Positions 27,035 through 37,681 of a DNA stretch of 64,000 nucleotides are shown in pieces. Source of the DNA: Planctomycetota bacterium (lineage in GTDB: Bacteria; Planctomycetota; UBA1135; GCA-002686595); contig CANKOY010000011.1 in assembly GCA_947484275.1 (NCBI GenBank), positions 1-64,000 of the forward strand. Reading direction: 5' to 3'. The position numbers and the translations under genes are program-made. Positions within the stretch are counted from its first letter, which is position 1. Every line of letters begins with the position of its first letter. The notes under the pieces are model-generated. The model worked only from the letters and a program-made list of their open reading frames with translations. It searched no databases and was not told the DNA's origin.

Positions 27035-28419
27035 CAGATGTGCAGGGCCCGACCGTCCACTGCGAGAGCCGCTTCCTTGACGACTTCCGAAAGCGTCGGG
27101 TGCGCATGGCAGGTGCGCGCGATGTCCTCACTGGATGCGCCAAATTCGATGGCCGCCGCGCATTCGGCGATCAGGTCCCCGGCGCGCGGTCCGAGGATGT
27201 GCACGCCGAGCACTCGATCGGTTTCCTTGTGGGCCAGGATTTTGACGCGACCCTCGGTGTGGCCGAGGGCGCGCGCGCGACCGTTGGCAAGGAACGGGAA
27301 GGCACCCTTCCGGTAGGGGATCGACGCTGCCTTCAGTTCTTCCTCGCTGCGGCCCACGGATGCAATTTCCGGTGCGGTGTAGACCACGTTTGGGATCGCG
27401 TCGTAGTTGACGTGTCCGTGGCCCGTCACGATGCGCTCGACGCAGGCGATGCCCTCTTCCTCGGCCTTGTGCGCGAGCATCGGGCCGCGAATCAGATCCC
27501 CGATAGCGAACACACCCGGCACACTCGTCGCGAAGTGCGCATCGACGATCACGGTACCGCGCTTGTCGAGGGCCACGCCGGCGGCCTCGAGCCCCAGGCC
27601 CGAAGTGTTCGGCACGCGGCCCACTGCGAGCAGCACGCGGTCGCAGGCGAGCCCCTCGCTGCCTTCGACCGTCACGGTGGCGCCCTTTTTCGAGGCCTTG
27701 GCCGCGACCACCCGGGACTTCAATTGGAACGTGAGCCCCTGCTTCTCGAAAGAGCGTTGGGCTTCGCGCGCGATCTCGCTGTCCATGCCGGGCAGGATTC
27801 GATCCTGGTACTCGAGCACCGTGACCTTGGCCCCGAGCCGGGCCCAGACCGAGCCAAGTTCTAGGCCGATCACACCGGCGCCGATCACCACCAAGTGGCC
27901 GGGCACAGCGTCCCAGGCCAAGGCTTCGGTGCTCGTGCCGACGCGATCCAGGTCGAGTTCGACACCAGCCAGGGGCGCGCTTAGGGAACCGGTGGCCAGG
28001 ATCACGTGTTTCGACTCGAGCAGCACTTCGCCGGCCGCGGTGGCCACGCTGACTGCGCCCGCGCGCAGCAACTTGCCGCTGCCTTCGTAGCGCGTGACTT
28101 TGTTCTTCTTGAACAACCCCGCAACGCCTTGGGTCAGACTGGCGACGATTTCGCCCTTGCGCCTTTGCATCCGGGCGAGATCGATCTCCACGGACTTCAG
28201 TACGACGCCGTGGTCCGCGAAGCGAGTCTTGGCTTCCCAATACAGGTCGCTCGATTCCAACAGCGCCTTCGAGGGAATGCAGCCGACGCGCAGGCACGTT
28301 CCGCCCAGAGCAGCTTCCTTTTCGATGCAGGCGACGTCGAGCCCAAGCTGCGCCGCGCGCAGTGCGGCAACGTAGCCACCGGGCCCGGCGCCGATGATCA
28401 CCAGATCGTGCTTCGGCAT
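27034..28419 (-). CDS. lpdA: Dihydrolipoyl dehydrogenase (E3)
   Basis: FAD flavoprotein that reoxidises the dihydrolipoyl group of the E2 subunit with NAD+. 461 residues. FAD-binding GAGPGGYVAALRAAQLG at the N-terminus, redox disulfide Cys42-Cys47 (GGTCLRVGCIPSK), NAD-binding GAGVIGLELGSVWARLG, FAD phosphate motif GVFAIGDLI and the catalytic His-Glu pair in HAHPTLSEVVKEAA near the C-terminus are all present. Four bases separate it from sucB; its stop overlaps the senB-like start by one base. Confidence 0.97.
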   Translation of the reverse strand: MPKHDLVIIGAGPGGYVAALRAAQLGLDVACIEKEAALGGTCLRVGCIPSKALLESSDLYWEAKTRFADHGVVLKSVEIDLARMQRRKGEIVASLTQGVAGLFKKNKVTRYEGSGKLLRAGAVSVATAAGEVLLESKHVILATGSLSAPLAGVELDLDRVGTSTEALAWDAVPGHLVVIGAGVIGLELGSVWARLGAKVTVLEYQDRILPGMDSEIAREAQRSFEKQGLTFQLKSRVVAAKASKKGATVTVEGSEGLACDRVLLAVGRVPNTSGLGLEAAGVALDKRGTVIVDAHFATSVPGVFAIGDLIRGPMLAHKAEEEGIACVERIVTGHGHVNYDAIPNVVYTAPEIASVGRSEEELKAASIPYRKGAFPFLANGRARALGHTEGRVKILAHKETDRVLGVHILGPRAGDLIAECAAAIEFGASSEDIARTCHAHPTLSEVVKEAALAVDGRALHI

Positions 28420-28423
28420 GGAA

Positions 28424-29641
28424 TCAGATCTCCAGCAGCATGCGCGTGGGATCCTCGACGCATTCCTTCACCGTCTTCAGGAAGGTGACGGCCTCGCGTC
28501 CGTCGACCACGCGATGGTCGTAGGAGAGCGCGACGTACATCATCGGCCTCGCGACGATGGCGCCGTTGATGACCACGGGGCGCTCCTGGATGGAGTGCAA
28601 ACCGAGAATGCCGCTTTGGGGCGGATTCAAGATCGGTGTGGAGAGCAGCGAGCCGTAGATCCCGCCGTTGGAGATCGTGAACGTGCCGCCGGTCAATTCT
28701 TCAAGCGACAGTTTGTTGTCCTTCGCGCGCTTGCCCAGTTCAGCAATGCGCTGCTCGACTTCCGCAAATGACAGGCGCTCCGCGTTGCGCACCACCGGTA
28801 CCACCAGACCCTTGCCGCCTCCGACCGCGATGCCTACGTCGAAGTAGTTGCGGTAAGCGATCGACTCGCCGCGCACTTCCGCGTTGACCGCGGGGACGAG
28901 TTTGAGCGCTTCGATGGAGGCCTTGAGGAAGAAGGACATGAAGCCGAGCTTGATGCCGTAGCGCTCGACGAAGCGCTCCTGGTGCAGCTTGCGCAGTGCG
29001 ATCACCTGCGTCATGTCCACTTCATTGAAGGTGGTCAGGATCGCGGCCGTGCGCTGGGCTTCCACTAGACGTTGCGCGATGCGTTTGCGAAGCGGCGTCA
29101 TCGGCACGACGTCCTCCTCGCGAGCCAGGTTCGGCGCGTTCGAGGCTCTGACGGGGGCCTGCACCGAGTCAGCTTGGGTCGACTTCGGAGCGGCGCCAGC
29201 GCGCTCAACATCTTCCTTGAGCATGCGACCGCCCGGACCCGTGGGCTGGACGGCGCGCGGATCGATGCCGCCCGTGGCAAGGGCGCGCGCGGCCGCGGGC
29301 ATGACGTGCCCCGTGCTGGCCGGCCGCGCTGTGGCCGCCGCGTTCTGTTCAACGGCGGGCGACTCACTTGCCGCGGCTTTCGTCGCCTTGGCGCCCGCGG
29401 CACCGGCCGTCTCCATGTAGCCGATCACCTCGCCGACCTTGGCCATGGTGCCCTTCGGCTTGAGCACTTCGACCACGCGACCGGCGATCGGCGCGGGCAG
29501 TTCGACCGTGACCTTGTCGGTCTCGATCACCACCAGGGCTTCATCGAGGCGCGCGTCCTCGCCGGGCTGCTTGAGCCAGTCTCCGATCTGGACCTCTGTG
29601 ATGGATTCGCCAACGGCGGGTACACGCAATTCGACGGGCAT
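28424..29641 (-). CDS. sucB: 2-oxoglutarate dehydrogenase E2, dihydrolipoyllysine succinyltransferase
   Basis: Core subunit transferring the succinyl group from lipoate to CoA. 405 residues. N-terminal lipoyl domain with the lipoylated Lys43 in [12 protein letters not shown], an Ala/Pro linker, a peripheral subunit-binding domain ([33 protein letters not shown]) and the catalytic domain with [12 protein letters not shown] near the end (His376, Asp380). Single lipoyl domain and sequence details fit the succinyl- rather than acetyltransferase. It lies between sucA (28 bp) and lpd (4 bp). Confidence 0.95.
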   Translation of the reverse strand: MPVELRVPAVGESITEVQIGDWLKQPGEDARLDEALVVIETDKVTVELPAPIAGRVVEVLKPKGTMAKVGEVIGYMETAGAAGAKATKAAASESPAVEQNAAATARPASTGHVMPAAARALATGGIDPRAVQPTGPGGRMLKEDVERAGAAPKSTQADSVQAPVRASNAPNLAREEDVVPMTPLRKRIAQRLVEAQRTAAILTTFNEVDMTQVIALRKLHQERFVERYGIKLGFMSFFLKASIEALKLVPAVNAEVRGESIAYRNYFDVGIAVGGGKGLVVPVVRNAERLSFAEVEQRIAELGKRAKDNKLSLEELTGGTFTISNGGIYGSLLSTPILNPPQSGILGLHSIQERPVVINGAIVARPMMYVALSYDHRVVDGREAVTFLKTVKECVEDPTRMLLEI

Positions 29642-29669
29642 GGTGATGGTGCTTCTTGGCGCGCGGGAA

Positions 29670-32498
29670 TCAGTGGGGGAGCGTGAACGCGCGCGCGATC
29701 ACTTCCTCTTGTTCAATCTTGTGCGCCGACGACGAACCGGTCGCCGGGCTGGCGGCCAGGGGCCGCGTGACGCCGCTGAAGGGGCGCTCTTCGAACTGGG
29801 CGCCGAAGCGCACGTACAAGTATTGCCAGGCGCCCATGTTCTTAGGCTCTTCCTGGACCCAAACCAGGGGGACGCGCTTGCCATAGGCGGACATGGCCAG
29901 GGCCAGTTCGCACTCGGGCAGGGGATACAACTCCTCCAGGCGCAGGATCGCGATGTCCGAGCGAGCGTGTTTCTCGCGGTAGGCCGCCAGCTCGTAGTAG
30001 AGCTTGCCGCTGCAGAGCAGCACGCGCTTGACCTTCTTCGGCGCTGCGGCACCGGAGTCGGGGATCACGCGCTGGAAACTCCCGCTTGAGAACTCGGCCA
30101 GGTCCGAGACGCAGGCCGGATGGCGCAGGAGACTCTTCGGTGACATGACCACCAGGGGCTTGCGCCACTTGCGCAACACCTGCCGGCGCAGGAGGTGGAA
30201 GAAATTCGCCGGCGTGGTCACGTTGGCGACTTGGATGTTGTCGTCCACGGACAGCGACAGGAAGCGCTCCAGGCGCGCGCTGGAATGCTCGGGCCCCTGA
30301 CCTTCGAATCCGTGGGGCAGGAGCAGGACGAGGCCCGAGTAGCGGTACCACTTGTCCTCGGCGCTGACGAGGAACTGGTCGATGATCACCTGCGCGGTGT
30401 TCGCGAAGTCGCCGAATTGCGCTTCCCAGAGCACGAGAACGTCGGGCGCGTCGAGCGTGTAGCCGTACTCGAATCCGAGCACGCCAATTTCCGACAGCGG
30501 GCTGTTGAAGATCTCGACCGGAGCCTGATCCTTCGAGAGATTCGCCAGCGGCACGAAGCGCCGGCCGTCCTCGTGATCGTGGAGCACGGCGTGGCGGTGG
30601 GAGAACGTGCCGCGCTCGGTGTCCTGTCCCGTGAGTCGCACGCGCACGCCGTCCGCGGCCAAGGACGCCAGCGCCAGGGCCTCGCCCGCGGACCAATCCA
30701 AGGGGCGCTCCGCGCGCGCCATCTCCATGCGCCCCGCGAGCATGCGTTCCAACTTCGGGTGCACGCGAAAGTCCTGAGGCACTCTGCAAAGCGCCGTGAG
30801 TAACTCCTTCGCGCGCGCGTCGGTCACCGCAGTCGCCGTTTCCGCAGCATTTTCCGGCGCGTCCCCCACGTAGGACGACCAAACGCCGGCGAGGTGCTCA
30901 ACCGGCAGCTTGTACTCACCTCCGCGCGCGATTCGAAGTTCGCCCTCCAGTCGCTCGTGTCGCGCGGCGAGCAGCGCGTCGACGGACGCACGTGTGGCGC
31001 GACCGCGCTCGATCATGGAGCTGGCGTACAGTTCATGGACGCTGGGCTTGCTCGCGATCCGCGCGTAGAGCTTCGGATCCGTGAATGAGGGCTCGTCGCC
31101 TTCGTTGTGGCCGCGGCGGCGGTAGCCGATCAAATCGATCACCGCGTCGCGTTTGAAGCGCGCGCGAAATTCCGCGCACAGGCGTGCCACGCCGACGACC
31201 GCGTTCATGTCTTCGCCGTTGACATGGAAAATCGGGATGTCGAGCATCCGCGCCACGTCCGTGCAGTATTGATTCGAGCGCCCCTGCTCCGGCGGCGTCG
31301 TGAATCCAATCTGATTGTTGATCACCACGTGCAGCGCGCCACCGGTGTTGTAGGCAGGCAACCCGGAGAGGTTGAGCGTCTCCTGGGACACGCCCTCGCC
31401 GATAAAAGCCGCATCGCCGTGGATTAGAACGCACAGGCCCAAGTCGCCCGCGCCGTCCTGCGCGCGATCCTGTTTCGCACGCAGGCGTCCCAGGGCCACG
31501 GGCGCGACGAATTCGAGGTGACTGGGGTTGAAGCACAGGGACAGGTGCACTTCGCTGCCCGCGGCGGTGCTGCGCTCGGAGGAGTGCCCCAGGTGGTATT
31601 TCACGTCACCGCGGCCGCCGAGGTAGCGCTCCGGCTCGGCGTCATCGAACTCGCGGAAAATTTGGCGCGCGGGCTTGTGCATCACGTTGGTCAGCACGTT
31701 CAGGCGTCCGCGGTGCGCCATGGCCAGCACGATCTCGGCGATGCCGCGTTCGCCCGCGGTGTCGATCGTGGCGTTGAGCAGCACCAGGAGTCCCTCGCTG
31801 CCTTCGAGGGAGAAGCGCTTGGCTCCGACGAACTTCTTGTGCACGAAATCCTCGAACAGCGCCCCGTCGATCAAGAGAGTCAGGGCGCTCCATTCTTCGT
31901 CGCGCGTGAGCTCGCTTTGATTGTGGGTGGCCTCCATGCGCTGGGCGAGCCAGTGGCGCAAGGTCGGATCGTCGATGTGCGCGATTTGCGCGCCGACACT
32001 TCCACCGTAGGTCTTCGCGAGCCGCTCGAGGGCCTCGCGGGCGGTCCGCGCGCCGGGGACCGAGCAGGTTCCGAAGTCGCGATCGAGATCGCCCTCCGCG
32101 ATCCCGAACGCCTGGGTCGAGAGGTCCGGGTGCAGGGGCCGCGGCAACCCCAAGGGATCGATTTTCGCCAGCAAATGACCGCGCTCGCGCCAACCACGTG
32201 CCAGGCCTTCGACCTTGGTCAGGAGCGCGGCGTCCGAGTCCAGGGCGCCAGCTTCGGCCGCCACGGCGACGACGCTCGCCGTGGGCGGATCGAAAATGCT
32301 GCGGCTGCGGAAAGCGGGCCCGAGCCTGGGGCGAGCGCCGTTGACTCCCGGTCCCTCTGGTTCCATGGCCTCGAAGGCTGCGCGCCAGTCCGCGGGGACC
32401 GACTCCGGGCTCACCAGGAACGCGGCGTAGAGCTCTTCCGCGAACGGAAGGTTCAGGCAGTCGGGGCCGGTTTCGTTGGGTCGTGAGGGGTAGGCCAT
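29670..32498 (-). CDS. sucA: 2-oxoglutarate dehydrogenase E1 component
   Basis: Thiamine-diphosphate-dependent decarboxylase of the TCA cycle. 942 residues from ATG 32498, chosen because translation then begins just before the conserved [13 protein letters not shown]; an in-frame start at 32615 adds unlikely sequence. Landmarks: [84 protein letters not shown] (ThDP/Mg region), [36 protein letters not shown] and [19 protein letters not shown]. First gene of the sucA-sucB-lpd-senB operon; divergent from the next gene. Confidence 0.97.
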   Translation of the reverse strand: MAYPSRPNETGPDCLNLPFAEELYAAFLVSPESVPADWRAAFEAMEPEGPGVNGARPRLGPAFRSRSIFDPPTASVVAVAAEAGALDSDAALLTKVEGLARGWRERGHLLAKIDPLGLPRPLHPDLSTQAFGIAEGDLDRDFGTCSVPGARTAREALERLAKTYGGSVGAQIAHIDDPTLRHWLAQRMEATHNQSELTRDEEWSALTLLIDGALFEDFVHKKFVGAKRFSLEGSEGLLVLLNATIDTAGERGIAEIVLAMAHRGRLNVLTNVMHKPARQIFREFDDAEPERYLGGRGDVKYHLGHSSERSTAAGSEVHLSLCFNPSHLEFVAPVALGRLRAKQDRAQDGAGDLGLCVLIHGDAAFIGEGVSQETLNLSGLPAYNTGGALHVVINNQIGFTTPPEQGRSNQYCTDVARMLDIPIFHVNGEDMNAVVGVARLCAEFRARFKRDAVIDLIGYRRRGHNEGDEPSFTDPKLYARIASKPSVHELYASSMIERGRATRASVDALLAARHERLEGELRIARGGEYKLPVEHLAGVWSSYVGDAPENAAETATAVTDARAKELLTALCRVPQDFRVHPKLERMLAGRMEMARAERPLDWSAGEALALASLAADGVRVRLTGQDTERGTFSHRHAVLHDHEDGRRFVPLANLSKDQAPVEIFNSPLSEIGVLGFEYGYTLDAPDVLVLWEAQFGDFANTAQVIIDQFLVSAEDKWYRYSGLVLLLPHGFEGQGPEHSSARLERFLSLSVDDNIQVANVTTPANFFHLLRRQVLRKWRKPLVVMSPKSLLRHPACVSDLAEFSSGSFQRVIPDSGAAAPKKVKRVLLCSGKLYYELAAYREKHARSDIAILRLEELYPLPECELALAMSAYGKRVPLVWVQEEPKNMGAWQYLYVRFGAQFEERPFSGVTRPLAASPATGSSSAHKIEQEEVIARAFTLPH

Positions 32499-32691
32499 GG
32501 GAGAGGGGGTGAAACGCCCTGCGAGGGGGGGGCACCCCGGGCGATTCGGGCACTTCGAGCGCCCTGGGGCGCGCTGAAGAGCGCAGCAGAATACGAAATT
32601 CGCGCCGCTGCGCACATTGCTCAGCGAGAGTCTGCCTGCACCTGAAACCTGGAACCTCCTGACCGACTAGAGTGAGTCACCGCCCTCTGTC

Positions 32692-33873
32692 ATGAATTCC
32701 AACCAACTCCTCCTCGCCGCGCTCGCTTTGACCGGGCTGGCCCCCTGCCTCCAGGGCGCTCTGCCTGGGCCCCAGGGCAATTCAGGACACGCGCCTGCCA
32801 CGGTACCGGTTCAAGACGCCGAGGCGCTCGCGCCGGGCGCCGGCAGCTACCAGGTGAATCTCTATGCCATCGACGATGGCACCACCGAGAGCTCGATTGG
32901 CCTGGTCCTCGGGGGGACCCTGTGTTGGTTCCATCTATTCGACACGCGCCCGGGGGCTGATTTCGACGTGATCAGCGAAATCCAGGTCGCATACGGATTC
33001 CCCGGCAGCCCAGGCTTCGGTGTGCCCAACGGCACGCCTGCCACCGTCTGTGTTTGGGAGGATCCCAACGACGACGGCGATCCCGCCGATGCGCAGTTGA
33101 TCGCCACGCAGGCAACCACGGTTCAGGGCATCGACACCCACAGTCTGAACTCGGTGCTCATCGCGCCGGTTACCGTTCGGCGCGCTTTTTTCGCCGGAGT
33201 ATTTCTGCACCACGCCCAGAATCGTTTTCCAGCCTCGCGCGATCTCAGCGCGGTCTCGGCTGGTCGCTCGTTCTTCGTTGGGACAGTCACGCTGAACGGC
33301 CCGTTCAATCCCGCGCAACTCGCCGGCGTCGGCCACACGACAATTTTCTCACTGGACACGGCAGGGAATCCGCCAGGCAGCTTGAACAGCGTCTGGCGCG
33401 TGCGCGCCCTCGGCCAGGGGCCCACGTACTACGTCTACTGCGCGGGAAAGGTCAACTCGATCGGCTGCCTGCCGCAGCTCGTCGCCACCGGAGTTCCGCA
33501 GGCCTCCGCGTTCACGGGGTTCTTGGTCAACGGCACGAACGTTCGCAACCAGAAGGTGGGCCTGTTGCTCTACGGCACCACCGGCCTGACCGTGATTCCA
33601 TTCCAGGGCGGGCACTTGTGCGTCAATTCGCCGATCAAGCGCTCCGTTTCGCGCACGTCCGGCGGCTCGCCTCTGCCCGCGAGCGACTGCACCGGTGTCT
33701 ATGGGATCGACATGAATGCTTTCGCACAGGGGCTCTACGGAGGATCGCCGCTCGTTGCGCTCTTGGCTCCTGGCACCCAGGTCAACTGCCAGTGGTGGGG
33801 CCGCGATCCGGGATTCCCCGCGCCCAACAACAGCACGTTGACGAACGCCCTGGAGTACACGATCGTCCCGTAG
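32692..33873 (+). CDS. Secreted protein with planctomycete C-terminal domain (paralogue of the 53.5-kb protein)
   Basis: A 393-residue exported protein of unknown role. MNSNQLLLAALALTGLAPCLQGA is a signal peptide. Residues about 45-240 form a beta-rich domain (DDGTTESSIGLVLGGTLCWFHLF). Residues about 250-393 are a module with YCAGKVNSIGC, NQKVGLLLYGTTG, SGGSPLPASDCTGVYGIDMN and QWWGRDPGFPAPNN. The same module occurs at 54.1-54.5 kb; I associate it with planctomycete secreted proteins, possibly a surface-anchoring or sorting tail. Cys259 in NSIGC aligns with the TGA codon of the second copy. Confidence 0.8.
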   Translation: MNSNQLLLAALALTGLAPCLQGALPGPQGNSGHAPATVPVQDAEALAPGAGSYQVNLYAIDDGTTESSIGLVLGGTLCWFHLFDTRPGADFDVISEIQVAYGFPGSPGFGVPNGTPATVCVWEDPNDDGDPADAQLIATQATTVQGIDTHSLNSVLIAPVTVRRAFFAGVFLHHAQNRFPASRDLSAVSAGRSFFVGTVTLNGPFNPAQLAGVGHTTIFSLDTAGNPPGSLNSVWRVRALGQGPTYYVYCAGKVNSIGCLPQLVATGVPQASAFTGFLVNGTNVRNQKVGLLLYGTTGLTVIPFQGGHLCVNSPIKRSVSRTSGGSPLPASDCTGVYGIDMNAFAQGLYGGSPLVALLAPGTQVNCQWWGRDPGFPAPNNSTLTNALEYTIVP

Positions 33874-33964
33874 TCCCGTCCGGGCGGTCGCCGGCGCTGA
33901 AGTCATGGCGCATGCCAGCGCAATTCTCGCGCTCGGCCAGGGCTGCTGAACGAGGGGCCGCGAA

Positions 33965-34358
33965 ATGCCGGTCCCGCGCGTGCTCCCAGGGGAGGCGTTC
34001 CTCGCGGGCGGCCGTGTCGACACGCCCGATCGTGGCATCGAGTTCACGGCCGAGCGCTTGGCCGACAAGGTGGTCGAGCGAATCGTTGAGCTGAAAGTCG
34101 GCATCCGGTTGCGATTGGCCGCCAAGATTGATCGCCGCGGTCGACCTGCGCGACGCGCGCGGCGATCGGGTTGCGAAAAGGGGCTACTGTTTCACGGAGC
34201 AAGGCCGGTGGAGCTGCGACTGGAAGCTCTGCGAGCAGGGCCTAGACGATCATCCGCCGCTGCCTGTCGAGCAAGACGAGCTGACGCCCTCCGCGGACGG
34301 CCTCAAGGACAAGTCCGCCGATGTCGAGCTGTCCCGAGGCGAGACCACGACGCTCTAG
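33965..34358 (+). pseudogene. Degenerate ORF, possible regulatory-repeat protein remnant
   Basis: The 537-bp gap after the secreted protein gene holds weak coding signals in two frames. Around 33985-34130 one frame reads PGEAFLAGGRVDTPDRGIEF...VELKVGIRLRLAAKI. From about 34128 another frame continues VDLRDARGDRVAKRGYCF...DELTPSADGLKDKSADVELSRGETTTL. The second part resembles the end of a carboxypeptidase-regulatory-like beta-sandwich. A frameshift would join them. No good start or ribosome site is visible, so I treat it as a decayed gene; it may also be chance in GC-rich DNA. Confidence 0.3.
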
Positions 34359-34410
34359 ATCCCGATTCTGAAGCTCTGAAGTGTCGGAGATCCCGTCGCG
34401 CTGGCGATCG

Positions 34411-35610
34411 CTAGGCAATCGTCCTCGGCACGATGTCGGTCTGCAATCGCGGATCCGCTGCCGGCACGTGTGTTTCCGGAAGGCCGAGCTCGCGCCGCAC
34501 GATGTTCGTCCCCTGGGCGATCGCCGTCGTCTTGAAGAACGCGATTTCGCGGTTGACGCCTTGGCGGCCGAAGCCGCAGTCGCTGGAGACGATCAACTGC
34601 TCCGGTGAAATGCAGTCGAGCGCGCGGCGGATGCGGCCTGCGACTTCTTCCGGCCTGTCGCATTGCAGCGTGCGATGGCTGACCGCCCCGACGCAGATTT
34701 TCTTCGGCAGCCGGCCTTTCATGCTTTTGAAAAGTTCGATGTCTGCGAAATTGCGGTCGGTCATCTCGACGGTCCACACGTCGCCCCGCAATGCGTGCAG
34801 GTACAGCTCGAAGGATGCCGCGTAGCTCGTGTCGTCGATCACGCGCTGCATGTTGGGATTGCCCCAGCAGGTGTGGATCCAGATCTCGACGTCGTCGAGG
34901 CCCTGCACTTCGCGGTTGTAGGCCTCGACCATGAACTTCACTTCGTCGGACTTCGGCCCGTAGGTGTTCGCCCAGAAGTGCAGCGTCGGTTCTTCGATCT
35001 GGATGGCCTTGCAGCCCGCGTCACGCAGCGCCAGCAGTTCCTTGTTCATGGCGACGGCCATGTCCCAGATCACTTCGCGCTTGTCCTTGTACTTGTCGGT
35101 GTGGATGTCGAGGAACAACCCCATCACCTGTGAGCAGCAGGTGCCGAAGCGCACGGGCTTTTGCGTCTTCGACTGCGCGATGCGCCAGATCTTCGCGTAG
35201 TCGAGCGGGCGGTGTTCGATCTTGCCCGTGACCCGAGGCCAGCGCCAGCCGGTGTAGATCTCGTTGAGCAGCGTTCCTGGCGGATAGCGCAGCCACGGCG
35301 AGCGCGTCTCTTCGGATTGAAGCTGATCGCCCTCGAAGCCGGCCCAGCGCTGCAGCGGATAGTGATGCCACGAACGCCCCGCCATGTCGTCGTCGCAGTG
35401 CAAGTCGCCGTGCGTGCAGATGTCGAGCCCCGCGCGCTCCTCGTCGCTGATCACGACCGACATCGCATCTACGAATTTTTCGCGATAGCGCACGTCCATC
35501 ATGCAGGTATCGAGCGACCGTCCCCACAGGCTCGCGTCGTACCAGCGTGGCCGCGGCCAGGAGCCGGTGATCGTGCAGGGCAGGACTTTGTCGCGGGTGA
35601 TCGTGAGCAT
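34411..35610 (-). CDS. MetE-like (cobalamin-independent methionine synthase family) protein
   Basis: A 399-residue single-domain member of the UROD/MetE-like superfamily. The ATG at 35610 gives MLTITRDKVLPCTITGSWPRP, the usual opening (T-x-GSWPRP); an upstream in-frame start adds unlikely residues. Zinc-site candidates are His and Cys in WIHTCWGN and Cys in SSDCGFG, with Glu in IQIEEPTLHFW. It lacks the MetE N-terminal domain, so it is a core-MetE or an alkyl-thiol transferase (as in epoxyalkane:CoM transferase-like proteins) rather than full-length MetE. The alkyl donor is unknown. No neighbouring methionine genes. Confidence 0.8.
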   Translation of the reverse strand: MLTITRDKVLPCTITGSWPRPRWYDASLWGRSLDTCMMDVRYREKFVDAMSVVISDEERAGLDICTHGDLHCDDDMAGRSWHHYPLQRWAGFEGDQLQSEETRSPWLRYPPGTLLNEIYTGWRWPRVTGKIEHRPLDYAKIWRIAQSKTQKPVRFGTCCSQVMGLFLDIHTDKYKDKREVIWDMAVAMNKELLALRDAGCKAIQIEEPTLHFWANTYGPKSDEVKFMVEAYNREVQGLDDVEIWIHTCWGNPNMQRVIDDTSYAASFELYLHALRGDVWTVEMTDRNFADIELFKSMKGRLPKKICVGAVSHRTLQCDRPEEVAGRIRRALDCISPEQLIVSSDCGFGRQGVNREIAFFKTTAIAQGTNIVRRELGLPETHVPAADPRLQTDIVPRTIA

Positions 35611-36184
35611 CGGGAAGTGTCGGGTTCGGGGTTCGGTCGATCGCAGCGGAGGATAGCGAGGGCGAGCCGGTTCAGCCTTCACTCGACTGCGAAGCTGCGC
35701 TGTACACAGTGTCAGTTGGATGCGCAGCCTGTTCGCAGCAAGCCAGGTTCAGCACTCCCAAGCGTTGACGCGAGCGCGAACCCGCATCACCACGGCTCCT
35801 ACGAGGGAGGATTCGTGCCCACTGCTTCCCGTCCGAAGGCAGTCCACCCGGCTTGCCACCAGGGCCGCCCCGCCCATTGGAAGAAACGGCTTCTCGGTGA
35901 ACTCCCCCGGGGGACGTCATAGAGGCAAGGGTAGGACCACCAAGCCCCTGATCAGCTCGTCATGGTGGCCCTCCGACGGGGGATGGGGGCCGCGGAAGGG
36001 CCGTTTTCGGCGGTTCTTGGGGTTCGAGCTGTTCTCGGCGTGCCGCGAATTGTCATCCGACAGCGCTTGATCGGTAGGGTCTGGCTGGCGTGACAATGGG
36101 TCGCCTCGCGCGCAACGCGGAGCGTGTGCGCGGGAAGGCCCGCCGGTGTTCGCGTCACGCGTCGAAGGCCAGTCGCCGACGCGC

Positions 36185-36412
36185 GCACGCGTAGATTGGG
36201 AGCTCGCTGGGCAATCCAAGGTGGCCATAGGATCTTGCGCACTACGACGCTGTCGCTGAGGCAAGCCCCGGTTCGGCGCGAAGCGACGAATCGCGACGAC
36301 GCCTTTGCGTCGTTGCGAAGGGGATCCCGCGCTCAGCATTCGCTGCGCTCCGCAGTGGGGGCACTCGAGCACGTCCATGGAGAAAGCGCGCAAGAGCCGC
36401 TAAATCCATGTC
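36185..36412 (-). pseudogene. IS91-family transposase, C-terminal remnant
   Basis: On the minus strand the region reads RLLRAFSMDVLECPHCGAQRM (CxxC zinc ribbon), then after a frame change VVRKIL, then after another change YGHLGLPSELP. In order these match the end of IS91-type transposases, where a ...R-FxIDVLxCPxCGG... ribbon is followed by ...VxRKILxHLGLP. A TAG precedes the block and two frameshifts break it, so it is dead. No catalytic Y1/Y2 domain is recognisable nearby. The rest of 35611-36727 shows no gene I can support; open frames there look random. Confidence 0.7.
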
Positions 36413-36689
36413 GAGCGAGTCGAGTTGTTGCGAGGCGCTGGAGCACAGTCGTGCGCGGCCGCGTAGTCTGCCTACGCGACGCTCGTCATCGCGCTTGCGC
36501 ACGGGTCCCGGCAAAATCTGGTCGCGATTTCACGCGGCAGGCGCTAGCACGCCGGCTCTATGACTCCACCGGCCGGCCGGATCTGTCGGCCGTGTGTCGC
36601 TGGCGTGCTCGAGATTGCGATCGGGGCGTGACTCGCGATGCAGGCGTCGATTCCGGGCGACGATCACGAGTTGGATTCGTCGTCGCGTT

Positions 36690-36713
36690 CGGCCACCCGG
36701 GATCGGGTGGCCG
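36690..36713 (-). terminator. Strong hairpin just past the Big_2 gene
   Basis: A perfect 9-bp stem (CGGCCACCC / GGGTGGCCG) with a 6-nt loop starts 15 bp beyond the final stop codon of the minus-strand Big_2 gene. There is no T tract, but position and stem strength suit a transcription terminator. Confidence 0.5.
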
Positions 36714-36727
36714 ACGCCGGATGGTCC

Positions 36728-37681
36728 CTACGGTCCCGAAACTCCAAGCGAGGCCGTGCCGTTCTTGTTTCCTTTGCTCGCGCGGATCGTCGCGTTCCCG
36801 ACTTTTTTCGCCGTGACTGCGCCCTTGATCTGTGAGTTCCCGATGTTGGCGACGGAGCGTGGAGTCACCTGCCACTTCACGTGCAGCGTGATGTCCATGA
36901 CGGTCCCGCCGGAGAAGTGACCCGTCGCGGTCATTTGCTGAGTCCCCTTCACGGCGAGGGCGACAGAGGTCGGCTCGACGACGATCGAGCTCAGGGTCTC
37001 GGCCGTGACAGTCAGCACCGTCGTGTCGGATCCTCCTGGAATCGTCGCCGAGAGTGTCGTCGTGCCCGCGGTCAGTCCGGTCACGCGACCCTCTGTGCCG
37101 ACTGAGTTGGAGATGGTCGCCACGCTAGGGTTCGAGGAAGACCACAGGACCTGCGAATTCAAGACTTGGCTGGATCCGTCGCTGTAGCTGCCGATGGCCT
37201 GGAGGGAATACGAGAATCCGGCCACGATGCTCGGATCCACGGGCGACACGGAGACCGAGAAGAGTGTCGCCGTGGTCACGATCAGTGTCGTCGTCGTGGA
37301 GACGCCCGAGTGGGTCGCGGTGATCTGGGTGACGCCAGCGCTCACGCTCTGGGCGAAGCCCTTGCTCCCCGGAGCATTCGAAATCGTCGCGACCATCGTG
37401 TCCGAGGAAGACCACGTGACGAGATCGGTGATGTCCTGTGTGCTCGCGTCGGAGAATGCGCCTGTGGCCAGGAACGCGCTGCCGATGCCCATGGGAACGG
37501 ACGGGTTCGAAGGTGTCACCTGGATCGACTGGAGCAACGCATCGCTAACGCCGAGCTCGATCGACTCGACGACGCCCGAGAATCCCGCGGTGATCGTCGC
37601 GGTACCGACGCCGACGCCCGACGTGAGCCCCTGGCTCCCGACGGCGTTCGAGACTGCCGCGATCGCGACATCCGAGCTCGA
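36728..37681 (-). pseudogene. C-terminal three-plus Big_2 repeats, separated from the parent gene by an in-frame TAG
   Basis: This 317-residue stretch continues in the same frame, immediately after a TAG, from the Big_2 lipoprotein gene. It begins SSSDVAIAAVSNAVGSQG, the second half of repeat 7, and then contains repeats 8, 9 and 10; the last is divergent and ends VSGP before a genuine TAG at 36728-36730. No ribosome-binding site or good start follows the internal TAG, so independent translation is unlikely. Confidence 0.75.
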
